A DNA stretch of 64,000 nucleotides from Sphingobacterium lumbrici (GTDB lineage: Bacteria; Bacteroidota; Bacteroidia; Sphingobacteriales; Sphingobacteriaceae), in assembly GCF_006476045.1 (NCBI RefSeq), contig NZ_SRZY01000028.1, positions 204,171-268,170 on the forward strand. The letters run 5' to 3'. This document shows positions 51,936 through 63,021 of the stretch, one piece after another (within the stretch, counting starts at the first letter, position 1; every line of letters begins with the position of its first letter). The notes under the pieces were generated by a model. The model saw only the letters and a program-made list of their open reading frames with translations. It searched no databases and had not been told where the DNA came from. Position numbers and translations under genes: made by a program.

Positions 51936-52057
51936 TATAAAATTATAATTTATTGAAGTTAAGGAATATTTTAGTAGACTACATGAAATTTTATTTATCT
52001 GACTAGCATAAGTTAAAATGATCAGATTTTTTTACCGTGTTAAGTGATACTAAAGAT

Positions 52058-52107
52058 TTTCAAAGCACAAGCGGGTCGAAAATTTTCGACCCGCTTGTGC
52101 TTTGAAA
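52058..52107. terminator. 50-bp perfect palindrome, terminator of the nifU-like gene
   Basis: The bases from TTTCAAAGCACAAGCGGG to the centre at 52082/52083 are mirrored exactly, 25 bp per arm without a loop. Located 12 bp beyond the stop of the NifU-like gene (minus strand). T-tracts are weak on both sides (AAAATCTTTAG on the minus strand). Confidence 0.8.
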
Positions 52108-52119
52108 CTATATTATGTT

Positions 52120-52674
52120 TTACAATGATTCAGCAACAACTTCTTCCACTTCGGGAACCATTCTTTTCAGAAGACCTTCAATACCAGATTTAAGTGTGAT
52201 GGTAGAGGATGGACAGCCACTGCAGGAACCTCTCAATTCGACAGTTACCGTACCATTTGCAAATGATTTATACGCTATAGCACCACCATCTTGTTCTACT
52301 GCCGGACGAACATAGTCGTGAAGTACCTGCTGTATTTTCACTTCGATTTCAGAACCTTCAAAAGATACATTCTCATCTGCAACAACTTCCTGAACTTTTA
52401 ACTCGGACTCTACAGCCCCTTTTACAAAGTCTTTCAAAATTGCTTCAATATCTTCCCACTCTGCATCGTCACTTTTGGTAATTGTCACAAAGTTGCTCGC
52501 AAAAAACACACCGTTTACAAAATTGAACTTGAATAATTCTTTTGCAAAAGGAGAAGTTAGCGCTTTTTCTCTATCTGGATAATCCACACTTCCATTGATC
52601 AGAAGCTTATTGACCAAGAACTTCATGGTGGATGGATTAGGCGTTGATTCTGTATATACGTTAATTGTAGCCAT
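52120..52674 (-). CDS. NifU-like Fe-S scaffold protein (NfuA type)
   Basis: 184 residues from ATG 52674. The N-terminal Nfu_N domain (VYTESTPNPSTMKFLVNKLL) is followed by a C-terminal NifU domain with the cluster motif RGSCSGCPSSTITLK. It carries and transfers [4Fe-4S] clusters, for example to LipA-type enzymes. The -7-like TATATTTG at 52693-52700 lies about 19 bp before the start. Confidence 0.93.
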   Translation of the reverse strand: MATINVYTESTPNPSTMKFLVNKLLINGSVDYPDREKALTSPFAKELFKFNFVNGVFFASNFVTITKSDDAEWEDIEAILKDFVKGAVESELKVQEVVADENVSFEGSEIEVKIQQVLHDYVRPAVEQDGGAIAYKSFANGTVTVELRGSCSGCPSSTITLKSGIEGLLKRMVPEVEEVVAESL

Positions 52675-52740
52675 TTTCTTAAATTTAATATTCAAATATA
52701 GCAGATATACTATTTATACACGTCATTCTTTCGTCAAAGC

Positions 52741-54090
52741 TTAGAAAGTAACTCCTGTATAGTTGGCAGGCGTGATTGCTTTGATTTCTTCTTTAACCTC
52801 CTCAGGCACATTAAGTCCGTCGACGAATACAGCGATAGTTTCTTGTGTAACATGAGAATTTGTGCGTGTCAGATCTTTCAACGTCTCATACGGTTTGGGA
52901 TATCCTTCTCTACGTAAAATAGTCTGAATAGCTTCTGCTACTACCGCCCAGTTATTTTCTAGATCCTTTGCTAAAGCAGATTCATTTAGAATTAATTTAC
53001 GAAGACCTCTTAATGTAGATTTAATAGCAATCAGTGTATGTGCAAAAGGGACGCCAATATTGCGCAATACTGTTGAATCTGTTAAATCACGTTGTAACCG
53101 TGAAATAGGTAGTTTCGCAGATAGATGTTCAAAAATCGCATTTGCCAGTCCTAGATTTCCTTCTGCATTTTCAAAGTCTATTGGATTTACTTTGTGTGGC
53201 ATTGCCGAAGACCCTACTTGTCCGGCCGTTATTTTTTGCTTGAAATATTCCATGGAAATGTATGTCCATACATCACGACAAAGATCAATGATGATGTTAT
53301 TGATACGCTTTAAGGCATCGCAACTTGCCGCAAAATTGTCATAGTGTTCAATTTGGGTTGTCGTCTGCGAACGATTCAAGCCAAGTTGCTCATTGACAAA
53401 TTTATTGCCAAAGTCTACCCAGTTATATGTTGGATAAGCGACTTGATGTGCATTAAAATTACCTGTGGCTCCACCAAACTTTGCGGAGTAAGGTACTTGG
53501 GTCAATAATTCCAATTGTTTCTCTATACGCTCCACAAATACGTGAATTTCTTTGCCTAAACGGGTAGGAGATGCAGGTTGTCCGTGTGTACGGGCCAACA
53601 TTGGAATTTCTCTCCATTCTGTAGCAAACCCTTTAAGTTCCTGAAGTAATTCATTAATAGCTGGAGTATAGCTGCTTTGTATGGCTTCTTTCCATGAATA
53701 TGGAATCGCTGTGTTATTAATATCCTGTGATGTCAATCCAAAATGGATAAATTCCAACGAGTCATGCAATCCTAATTTTTCGAACTGGTCTTTTAAAAAG
53801 TATTCCACAGCTTTGACATCATGGTTGGTTACTTTTTCGGTGTTTTTGATCCATTCTGCATCTGCTAATGAAAAATTCTGATAGATGTTTCTTAATTTCT
53901 CATTTAATGAACCATCAAAATGACCGAGTTGTGGTATACCTGAGGCCGTAAGTGCAATAAAATATTCAACTTCTACAAGTACACGGTATTTTATTAAGGC
54001 AAATTCTGAAAAATATGCTGATAATTCATTTGTGCTATTATAGTATCTTCCGTCTACTGGAGTGACGGCTGTTAAAGGAGATAATGTCAT
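52741..54090 (-). CDS. purB: Adenylosuccinate lyase
   Basis: 449 residues from ATG 54090 (MTLSPLTAVTPVDGRYYNST); a longer frame adds an unlikely leader. Motifs: FIHFGLTSQDINNTAIP, MLARTHGQPASPTRLGKE, and the flexible signature loop GSSAMPHKVNPIDFENAEGN with its catalytic Ser. It acts twice in purine synthesis, releasing fumarate from SAICAR and adenylosuccinate. Length matches the E. coli-type subgroup. Confidence 0.97.
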   Translation of the reverse strand: MTLSPLTAVTPVDGRYYNSTNELSAYFSEFALIKYRVLVEVEYFIALTASGIPQLGHFDGSLNEKLRNIYQNFSLADAEWIKNTEKVTNHDVKAVEYFLKDQFEKLGLHDSLEFIHFGLTSQDINNTAIPYSWKEAIQSSYTPAINELLQELKGFATEWREIPMLARTHGQPASPTRLGKEIHVFVERIEKQLELLTQVPYSAKFGGATGNFNAHQVAYPTYNWVDFGNKFVNEQLGLNRSQTTTQIEHYDNFAASCDALKRINNIIIDLCRDVWTYISMEYFKQKITAGQVGSSAMPHKVNPIDFENAEGNLGLANAIFEHLSAKLPISRLQRDLTDSTVLRNIGVPFAHTLIAIKSTLRGLRKLILNESALAKDLENNWAVVAEAIQTILRREGYPKPYETLKDLTRTNSHVTQETIAVFVDGLNVPEEVKEEIKAITPANYTGVTF

Positions 54091-54159
54091 GTTGTAAGTA
54101 ATTTGTTCAAAATTACGAAAACCTGCCGCCATAAGCAAAAATGCAGATATTAAAAAACA

Positions 54160-54191
54160 AAAAAGCCTGTGCTCATGAACACAGGCTTTTT
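54160..54191. terminator. Terminator between the small lipoprotein gene and purB
   Basis: AAAAAGCCTGTG / CACAGGCTTTTT stem with an 8-base loop. Symmetric A/T tracts allow termination in both directions; the transcript from 54431 would end here. Confidence 0.85.
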
Positions 54192-54218
54192 ATGGAGTAT
54201 TTTAAACTCTTGTTCGGA

Positions 54219-54431
54219 TTATTGAACGTTTTGCAATGAATCAGCGATAGAATCACCAGCTGAACGTACTGAATCAGCAACGTTTTCTAATGAATCAGCA
54301 ACGTTTTCAGTAGTGTTTTCTACTTCGTTTACTAATGAATCAGCAGAAGCATCAGTTGTAGTTTCTGTACCACCACATGAAACAACTGTTAAAGCTAATG
54401 CTAAAAATCCGAATGCGAATAAATTTTTCAT
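54219..54431 (-). CDS. Small repeat-containing lipoprotein
   Basis: 70 residues: lipoprotein signal (MKNLFAFGFLALALTVVSC), then a low-complexity Ser/Asp/Asn-rich tail built of a repeated 7-11-residue unit (ENVADSLENVADSVRSAGDS, then IADSLQNVQ) that should form an amphipathic helix or coiled coil, similar in style to Lpp. Abundant small lipoproteins of this kind may link or space the envelope. It is a single-gene unit with its own terminator. Confidence 0.82.
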   Translation of the reverse strand: MKNLFAFGFLALALTVVSCGGTETTTDASADSLVNEVENTTENVADSLENVADSVRSAGDSIADSLQNVQ

Positions 54432-54584
54432 CTTTTTAATTTTCTATTTAATTGAAACAAATTTTGTTTTATATTCCTTAATACCGGTATCCCGAAAAGG
54501 TAACCCGAAAAATAAATCTTTTTTTAGTTTTTTTAAAAACGCTGAAAAATAGTGTTTTAAAATTGTTTAAGAATTATTCCGGTG

Positions 54585-54617
54585 CAAATATAAGATTGTT
54601 TTATTGAATTAAAACAA
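54585..54617 (-). promoter_or_regulatory. Promoter candidate of the small lipoprotein gene
   Basis: TATATTTG on the minus strand, preceded after 22 bp by TTG. This would give an untranslated leader of about 145 bases. Confidence 0.4.
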
Positions 54618-54666
54618 TCAAAAACTAAATTGATAAAAAAATGTTGTCACGTTATAGGTCGTAGTT

Positions 54667-56019
54667 ATGTTAGATAAAATCAGAAATATTTTAAAATTAT
54701 TGAAATCGGTTGATTTTGAGCAGCTTAGTATGATCTCAAAAAAGGTAGACTTAGGCGCAGTTTTGAATGCTGTTTCCAAAATGGATGAAAAGCAATTGCA
54801 GGTAGCGATGAAAATGCTTACTGGTGGCAATAACAAGAAAAAGGAACTGCCTCCCATTAATGCAGATTTCTACGGAATGGAACATAAACTTTCTGCAGAA
54901 GATCAGGCTTTATTGTTGAAAATCCGAACGTTCCTCGAAACGGAGATCAAACCTTTGGTAAACAATTATTGGTTGCACGATGAGTTTCCGTTTGAAATTA
55001 TTCCCAAGCTTGCTGCGCTCAATGTATGTGGCTATACCTTTGAAGGATACGGTTGTGCAGGCGGACAATCGTTGATGGATGGAATAATAGCTGCGGAATT
55101 CGGACGTATAGATCCTTCTATTGCTACTTTTTTAGGTGTGCAAAGTGGCCTTGCTATGGGGTCTATCTACACCTGTGGATCGGAAGAGCAAAAGAATGAA
55201 TGGCTGCCACAAATGCAGCAGTTCAAAAAAATCGGTGCATTTGGGCTTACCGAACCTGAAGTGGGATCGGGAGCAGCGGGGGGATTGACGACCACGTGTC
55301 GGCAGACAGCCGATGGATGGGAGCTGAATGGGCAAAAAAAGTGGATTGGAAATGCTACTTTTTCTGATATCACTATTATATGGGCGAGGGATTTAGGGGA
55401 TGGTGAAGTGAAAGGATTTATTGTAAAAAAAGAAAATCCTGGGTTTCATGTGGATAAGATTAAAGGAAAAATGGCGCTGCGAATTGTACAAAACGGGTTG
55501 ATAACATTGACGGATTGTCTTGTACCCGAGAGCGACCGTTTGCCACATGCGAATTCTTTCAAAGATACGGCTAAAGTATTACAAATGACACGGGCTGGTG
55601 TCGCCTGGATGGCTGTGGGCTGTGCACGTGGTGCTTATGAGAATGCTTTGGAGTATACGCTAAAAAGAAAACAATTTGGTAAGCCTATTGCGTCATTTCA
55701 GTTGATCCAGAATCATCTGGTCGAGATGTTGTCCAATTTGACAGCCATGCAGACTTTAGTATTCAGATTATCCGAACTGCAGGATGAGGAGAAGCTCCGC
55801 GATGAACATGCCTCGCTGGCGAAAGTCTTTTGTACTTTACGGACCCGTGATATTGTGTCAAGGGCAAGAGAGGTAATGGGAGGTAATGGAATATTATTAG
55901 AATATAATGTTGCACGTTTTTTGGCCGATGCGGAAGCTATCTATTCGTACGAAGGAACGAAAGAAATTAACTCGTTAATAGTGGGGCGCAGTATTACGGG
56001 TTTTAGTGCTTTTGTGTAG
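54667..56019 (+). CDS. Acyl-CoA dehydrogenase with N-terminal extension
   Basis: 450 residues. The first 65 are an extra helical, lysine-rich segment (FEQLSMISKKVDLGAVLNAV, MDEKQLQVAMKMLTGGNNKK) absent from ordinary family members. The rest is a complete acyl-CoA dehydrogenase: GAFGLTEPEVGSGAAGGLTT, GQKKWIGNATFSDI, RKQFGKPIASFQLIQNHLVE, AREVMGGNGILLEYNVAR, and YSYEGTKEINSLIVGRSITG with the catalytic Glu in YEGT, placed as in glutaryl-CoA dehydrogenase. Substrate chain is uncertain. A terminator follows. Confidence 0.92.
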   Translation: MLDKIRNILKLLKSVDFEQLSMISKKVDLGAVLNAVSKMDEKQLQVAMKMLTGGNNKKKELPPINADFYGMEHKLSAEDQALLLKIRTFLETEIKPLVNNYWLHDEFPFEIIPKLAALNVCGYTFEGYGCAGGQSLMDGIIAAEFGRIDPSIATFLGVQSGLAMGSIYTCGSEEQKNEWLPQMQQFKKIGAFGLTEPEVGSGAAGGLTTTCRQTADGWELNGQKKWIGNATFSDITIIWARDLGDGEVKGFIVKKENPGFHVDKIKGKMALRIVQNGLITLTDCLVPESDRLPHANSFKDTAKVLQMTRAGVAWMAVGCARGAYENALEYTLKRKQFGKPIASFQLIQNHLVEMLSNLTAMQTLVFRLSELQDEEKLRDEHASLAKVFCTLRTRDIVSRAREVMGGNGILLEYNVARFLADAEAIYSYEGTKEINSLIVGRSITGFSAFV

Positions 56020-56046
56020 ACTATTGGTGATAGTTAAAAAGTCTTG

Positions 56047-56092
56047 AAAAAGAAGATCCCCAAAACGCTTTGTGATTGAGGATCTTCTTTTT
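56047..56092. terminator. Bidirectional terminator between acyl-CoA dehydrogenase and yidC
   Basis: AAAAAGAAGATCC / GGATCTTCTTTTT stem with a 20-base loop, between convergent genes. Confidence 0.85.
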
Positions 56093-56101
56093 ATATAAAT
56101 G

Positions 56102-57901
56102 TTACTTATTTACTTTTTTTTGTTGATTAGCTTGTTGCTGTCTCATCATATCTTCCATCCGTTGTTGGAAAGATGATTTCTTTTGAACTTTCGGATTTTT
56201 CTTATTGTTCTCTAATTTTGCCAGGATTTTATCATCATCAATGAATGAACGAATAAGGACCTGCGTCAGGAAGGTAAAGACGGCACCAAGGAAGTAATAA
56301 TAGTTCAATCCGGAAGGGAAACTGTTTAGCATGAAAAAGAAGAGCAATGGCATGATATAACCTATATATTTCATTTGGTTATTGGCTGCGGCTCCCGAAG
56401 TTGCATTATTGTACCAAGTGGTTAATAATGTCGTCAATGTCATTAAGATACACATTAAAGAGATGTGGCCGATTCCAAAAATTGGCGAGAACGTGATCGG
56501 TGCATCATAGGTTGACAAATCCTTCATCCATAAGAAACTTTCACCTCTTAATTCGAAAAGATTAGGAAAGAAGAAGAAGAAGGCCAATGTGAAAGGCATT
56601 TGTAGAAGCATAGGTAGACATCCACCCAACGGATTTACGCCTGCTTGCTTGTAGAGTTTCATTTGTTCCTGCTGTAAAAGCATCGGGTTATCATCACCTA
56701 CTTTTTCTTTAATCTCGTCAAGCTGTGGTTTAAGCACACGCATTTTGGCCATCGAAAGATAGGATTTGTAGGTCAACGGAAACATTAACCCTTTTAACAA
56801 CAACGTGAGAATTAGAATGACAATACCGTAACTCATGTTGAATCCATCCAGAAAATCAAAAAGAGGGACAGTCATGAATCTATTGATCCACGACATAGGG
56901 CCCCATCCCATATTGATGATCTTTTGGTAATCATTTCCTTGGGCTTTTAAGGTTTTGTACTGATTGGGGCCAAAGAAGAAATTAAAATCATACTGGTTAT
57001 TTCCCTGTGTATTAAATACTAAGTCGGCTGAAGTTTTGTACGTTTTTACTATGCTATCGGCTGTATTAAACGTTACATTCAGTTCTGTATTTTCAAAGGA
57101 TTGTTTCGAAGATAGAATAGCAGAGAAGAAATGTTGTTTGAATGCGATCCATTCCACTTTTTCTTCTACTTTTTCCTCATCATCTCCAGATTCGGAAAGA
57201 TGGTCTACAGAACCTTCGGAATCCTTGTAAAATATTGTTGATTTTTCTCTTTCCGATTTTACATTAAGTTCTTTTTGAAGAAGCGAAGCTTCCCAGTTTA
57301 ACGTAATCGATTTTTGTTTGATATCAACTAGATTTTGAATACCTACTGCATTCACCTGAAGCGCTACATTATATGCATTAGGTTGTAAGGTGTAGGTATA
57401 GTCGATATATTGGTGCTCACTGTAATTTAAACGAAGAGTTACTGCATTTTGCGAAGGGTTGGTTACCGTAAAGTATAAATCGTTTGTGTTGATGTTTTCA
57501 CCGTCGGCTTTAAAGAGAAATCCGAACTTGTTGTTTTCACCCTCTAAGAGATACAAAGGGGTGTCGTCATAGTTTGTTTCATTCTTAAGCTGTACAGATT
57601 TTACTTTACCTCCTTTAGTGGAGATTTCTGCCACGAGCAATTCGTTTTCTAATTTAACAAGTTGTTCTTGTCCGATTTTGGTTGCACCAAAAGGTTTTTG
57701 TAATGCTGCAGAGTCTACTGTTGTGATATGATGAGCAGTACGTGTGGTATCGGCAACGACGTTACCTTCTCTTATGTTTTTTAACGAGTCTTGCAGTACT
57801 TGTTCTTGCTTAATTTCCTGTTCTGACGGTTTCATTAAGTAAAATGAACCAGCAAAAATTGCGAAAATAAGTACTAATCCTATGATATTATTTCTATCCA
57901 T
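56102..57901 (-). CDS. yidC: Membrane protein insertase YidC
   Basis: 599 residues. One N-terminal helix (IIGLVLIFAIFAGSFYLMKP), a large periplasmic beta-sandwich of the Gram-negative type (about 60-330), then the five-helix insertase core (MSYGIVILILTLLLKGLMFP, LGGCLPMLLQMPFTLAFFFF, LNYYYFLGAVFTFLTQVLIR) and a basic glutamine-rich tail that can contact the ribosome. It inserts inner-membrane proteins with or without SecYEG. It is 42 bp downstream of pyrG. Confidence 0.97.
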   Translation of the reverse strand: MDRNNIIGLVLIFAIFAGSFYLMKPSEQEIKQEQVLQDSLKNIREGNVVADTTRTAHHITTVDSAALQKPFGATKIGQEQLVKLENELLVAEISTKGGKVKSVQLKNETNYDDTPLYLLEGENNKFGFLFKADGENINTNDLYFTVTNPSQNAVTLRLNYSEHQYIDYTYTLQPNAYNVALQVNAVGIQNLVDIKQKSITLNWEASLLQKELNVKSEREKSTIFYKDSEGSVDHLSESGDDEEKVEEKVEWIAFKQHFFSAILSSKQSFENTELNVTFNTADSIVKTYKTSADLVFNTQGNNQYDFNFFFGPNQYKTLKAQGNDYQKIINMGWGPMSWINRFMTVPLFDFLDGFNMSYGIVILILTLLLKGLMFPLTYKSYLSMAKMRVLKPQLDEIKEKVGDDNPMLLQQEQMKLYKQAGVNPLGGCLPMLLQMPFTLAFFFFFPNLFELRGESFLWMKDLSTYDAPITFSPIFGIGHISLMCILMTLTTLLTTWYNNATSGAAANNQMKYIGYIMPLLFFFMLNSFPSGLNYYYFLGAVFTFLTQVLIRSFIDDDKILAKLENNKKNPKVQKKSSFQQRMEDMMRQQQANQQKKVNK

Positions 57902-57943
57902 TTACTGTTTTTTATTTCTAATATCTTTCTGTTTATTGATGTT

Positions 57944-59563
<1,620 letters not shown>

Positions 59564-59756
59564 TTAACTAATGTTTGGAGCTTTTGGGCTCAAAACATCT
59601 GCCTCATGTACGGGATACAAAGGTAAGTATTTTTTTGACATATTTTCCTCTAAAAATAAAATCTTAAAGGCAGAGGAGAGATTGAAAATTTGAATCAAAT
59701 CAATATTGTTGTCATTTACTACCGTATAGGATTACTATGTCCTTCTGTAAAAATGT

Positions 59757-60833
59757 CTAGTGGAAAGATTTCAAGACATTTAGTATTTCCGGTGTAAAAT
59801 CAGTTTCACCAAATAAGGAGATGCCTGCGGCACCGTTTTTCTTCGAAAGCCTTATAGCTTCTTTTAATTCATCTGTTGTTTTGAAATCAGGTAAATAAAG
59901 TCCTGCATAAAGAGGGAATTTTCCATTTAATACTTGTACGCCTTCATTCACTGCGGTGCCAATCCAGCCGACAGGTTCTCTGTAAAAACCGTGATATATC
60001 ATGGGGAATACACCGGATAGTTTCCAATTTGTCCAATCTTGTCTTACAATTCGTTTGGCAAGATCCGGGGTAGGAAATACAGCAGCGGTAAGGGGCTTGT
60101 CGTATTCTTTAGCTACATCAGCAATGCGATTCACGACCTTATTGATCTGATTGTAACGAAACGAACGCCAGGATAGGCTTTGATCCGGACGTTCTACTTT
60201 GTCTATATCAATGCCTGTTTCTTTTAGGAAAGCTGCCTTACTGTATTTACTGTAGCAGAAGTCATAATCAGGTAGTTCGGTGGACTGATCGAGGTTGTAA
60301 TTTTGCCAAAGGTTAACGGGCAATACAACGTCGGGATACCGAATGTAATCGAGATGTAAACCATCCACATCTTCTTTTTCAAGTTGTTCCCGGGATTTGT
60401 CTTCTAAATATTTCGGGACATCGGGATGTGATGGACAGAGGAACCTGTAATAATCCACATAGGCGGGTTCTGTGGCGCAGGATTTACCTGACCTGCTGAC
60501 GGCGTAATATTCGGGATGTTGTGTCAAAAGATCTTTTTCTCCTCTATTCATCGTCCACATCCAACGATGGGTTTCTAGTCCGATTTCTTTTGCTATTTGA
60601 AAATGTTTCTTGCTATAGGCCTCAAAAAAAAGTCCTCTGACACCTACTTCCCGGTAGGATTGGTATCTTTTTTTTAGAATGGCTTCCGATTCTTTTTGAT
60701 TGGGACGAACCCACATCCAGTAATCAAATAAAAGTCCATTATTGTGTGGGTTAGCTAGACCTGCCAGTGGTCGCAATTGTAGCGCTGCAATACCTGCAAA
60801 GGTTGCTTTTAGAAAATCTCTTCTTTTATTCAT
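59757..60833 (-). CDS. Exported GH10-like glycosidase family protein
   Basis: 358 residues from ATG 60833. MNKRRDFLKATFAGIAALQL is a Tat signal. The body follows the DUF187/COG1649 (GHL10) pattern: EVGVRGLFFEAYSKKHFQIA, DVDGLHLDYIRYPDVVLPVN, NRIADVAKEYDKPLTAAVFP, GVFPMIYHGFYREPVGWIGT, ending in NGAAGISLFGETDFTPEILN. Carboxylates for hydrolysis are in the DVDGLHLDY segment. Its start overlaps the stop of the CBM9-like gene by 8 bp, so the two act together, probably on an exopolysaccharide or cell-wall glycan. Confidence 0.8.
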   Translation of the reverse strand: MNKRRDFLKATFAGIAALQLRPLAGLANPHNNGLLFDYWMWVRPNQKESEAILKKRYQSYREVGVRGLFFEAYSKKHFQIAKEIGLETHRWMWTMNRGEKDLLTQHPEYYAVSRSGKSCATEPAYVDYYRFLCPSHPDVPKYLEDKSREQLEKEDVDGLHLDYIRYPDVVLPVNLWQNYNLDQSTELPDYDFCYSKYSKAAFLKETGIDIDKVERPDQSLSWRSFRYNQINKVVNRIADVAKEYDKPLTAAVFPTPDLAKRIVRQDWTNWKLSGVFPMIYHGFYREPVGWIGTAVNEGVQVLNGKFPLYAGLYLPDFKTTDELKEAIRLSKKNGAAGISLFGETDFTPEILNVLKSFH

Positions 60834-61926
60834 AACTGACGTTGTAATTACCATAACTATCCAACGAAAATACCTGTGATATCGTTGGATCTTTGATTTT
60901 TATTTTATAAAATGTCTGATCGTCATTGATGACAAAGGTATAACGGATATTATTGAAATCATTTTCTAAAAATGATGTATATCCTTCTAGCGCGGTTATG
61001 TCGGTAGCAAAGCGTCCGTGTTTTTTTCGGTGTAATTGCTGTAAATAAAAAACATTCCATGCCATTTTTTTATTTGCATGAGGAATGTAATTATCTTCGT
61101 TTTTATCTTCCACGAATTGTAAGTATCCCCATCTTTCGGGATAATGCATGTTAATAAGCCCAATAGGAGACCAGACCCAATTGTCTTCTGGAAGGAGTTT
61201 GCCGCTTTCTTGTTTTTTACGACCGTATTTCCCGTTTACGAGTTCGTGTTGCCATTGTACCCTGGAAAAATTTATCTGCCAAAAGCTACCTGCTTTGGGG
61301 ACGGTAGGGCGTCCAAATGTATTTAACGATGCAAAAGGGATCGCTATTTCCACAGACCAATAGTTGTCCTTATCTGACGGGTTGTTGAGTGTGCCTTCTA
61401 TATGTATAGCTGATTTCAGATTTTTTACATCCCAATTCATTATTGCTTCTCCTGCGAAATGATACGGCTTAGACATCATCAAATCCATAACGGTATTTAA
61501 TGGATTGATTTCTATTTCATAATAAAATGGATGGTGCTCAAAAGGCTTAATAAATATTTCAAAGTCATTATTATGATAGATGATGGCATCATGCATCGTG
61601 ATGTCGCCCCAGATATGAGGTTCTTCCAGTTCTGCATAGATATAAAGATACTGATCGTCCCACAGCATCTTTGTTGCAGTTCTATAGGTCGGCTTTAACT
61701 GATGTGCCCCTTCTATATCCACAAAATCTGATGTCCAAGGGGCTTGCTGCCAAATCGGTTCGTTAGCTCTTCCATCTATGGAAATGTGTTCGTTTGTTTT
61801 TAAAACCTGATATTTTAAGGGTACGGATTGCATTGCTGCAATTTCGGCCATAGAAGATTGTGCTACACCTATAGGTACATTGATGCTGATGAATACAATA
61901 AAAATTAAGATTCGAGTACCGTTCAT
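60826..61926 (-). CDS. Secreted CBM9-like carbohydrate-binding protein
   Basis: 366 residues: signal peptide (RILIFIVFISINVPIGVAQ), then a CBM9-type domain (HISIDGRANEPIWQQAPWTS, MLWDDQYLYIYAELEEPHIW, YHNNDFEIFIKPFEHHPFYY, YEIEINPLNTVMDLMMSKPY, YWSVEIAIPFASLNTF). The C-terminal 90 residues form a second beta region. These proteins bind sugar chains at the cell surface or in the periplasm. It is the first gene of a two-gene unit with the GH10-like protein. Confidence 0.82.
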   Translation of the reverse strand: MNGTRILIFIVFISINVPIGVAQSSMAEIAAMQSVPLKYQVLKTNEHISIDGRANEPIWQQAPWTSDFVDIEGAHQLKPTYRTATKMLWDDQYLYIYAELEEPHIWGDITMHDAIIYHNNDFEIFIKPFEHHPFYYEIEINPLNTVMDLMMSKPYHFAGEAIMNWDVKNLKSAIHIEGTLNNPSDKDNYWSVEIAIPFASLNTFGRPTVPKAGSFWQINFSRVQWQHELVNGKYGRKKQESGKLLPEDNWVWSPIGLINMHYPERWGYLQFVEDKNEDNYIPHANKKMAWNVFYLQQLHRKKHGRFATDITALEGYTSFLENDFNNIRYTFVINDDQTFYKIKIKDPTISQVFSLDSYGNYNVSYE

Positions 61927-62018
61927 AATGTATGAAGATACCTATAAAAATGATTAGCTCTGTATTGTAACAATAATTTTTATAAAATCATTAACTTTAA
62001 GCCACTAAAATTCAAAAT

Positions 62019-63005
62019 ATGGAATATAGAAGAATGGGGAAGAGTGGTCTCCAATTGAGTGTGTTATCATTTGGTTCGTGGGTTACTTTTGCAAATCAAA
62101 CAGACGATGATATTAATGATCGGCTAATGTCTATTGCTTATGAAAATGGTGTCAATTTTTTTGATAATGCTGAAGTGTATTCTGCCGGTATGTCGGAAGA
62201 AATGATGGGAAGAATATTGAAAAAGAAAGGTTGGGACAGGAGTTCCTTTGTGCTTTCCAGTAAGGCTTTTTTTGGTTGGAAAGGGGAGGGGAAGAAGCCT
62301 AATCAACATGGGTTGGGTCGGAAGCATTTAATGGAAGCTTGTGATGAAGCTTTGCAGAGGCTGCAGGTAGAATACCTTGATCTATATTATTGCCATCGTG
62401 CAGATAAGAATGTACCTATCGAAGAAGTGGTGCGTACGATGAATACGCTGATACAGCAAGGTAAGATATTTTATTGGGGTACAAGTGAATGGTCGGCGGC
62501 GGAAATTATGGAAGCGAATATGATCGCGAGAGAATTGGGGCTGGAAGGGCCTGCAGTAGAGCAGCCAGAATATAACCTGTTCAATCGACGGAAGATGGAA
62601 TCCGAATTTTTAAGTATCTTCGATAATATAGGGATGGGTAGTACCATTTGGAGTCCGCTGGCTTCGGGTCTCTTAACCGGAAAATACAACAATGGTGTTC
62701 CTGAGGGGTCTCGGATGTCTTTGGAAGGGTACGAATGGTTGAAGGATAGGACGTTACTGGAAGATAAGATTTCGCGGGTGAGGCAATTAGGTGCTTTTGC
62801 GCAGGAGCTGGGGGTTTCATTACCGACACTATGTATAGCATGGTGTATTCAGAATCCGAATGTGACTACTGCGATATTGGGTGCGACTAAAGAAAGTCAG
62901 CTGTTGGAGAACTTTAAGGCTTTGGAAGTGTTATCCGTATTGACGGAGGAAGTGAGGGAAAAGATAGATGATATAATGGGAACAAAACCCGAAGCGGTTC
63001 GCTAG
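62019..63005 (+). CDS. Aldo/keto reductase, potassium-channel-beta-like
   Basis: 328 residues, full TIM barrel. FFDNAEVYSAGMSEEMMGRI carries the catalytic Asp and Tyr; VLSSKAFFGWKGEGKKPNQH the Lys; YLDLYYCHRADKN the His. Also WGTSEWSAAEIMEANMIARE, and NADP-binding IWSPLASGLLTGKYNNGVP and TTAILGATKESQLLENF. Members reduce aldehydes or ketones with NADPH. The gene stands alone with a strong terminator. Confidence 0.93.
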   Translation: MEYRRMGKSGLQLSVLSFGSWVTFANQTDDDINDRLMSIAYENGVNFFDNAEVYSAGMSEEMMGRILKKKGWDRSSFVLSSKAFFGWKGEGKKPNQHGLGRKHLMEACDEALQRLQVEYLDLYYCHRADKNVPIEEVVRTMNTLIQQGKIFYWGTSEWSAAEIMEANMIARELGLEGPAVEQPEYNLFNRRKMESEFLSIFDNIGMGSTIWSPLASGLLTGKYNNGVPEGSRMSLEGYEWLKDRTLLEDKISRVRQLGAFAQELGVSLPTLCIAWCIQNPNVTTAILGATKESQLLENFKALEVLSVLTEEVREKIDDIMGTKPEAVR

Positions 63006-63021
63006 GGCTTATAGAAAACAT

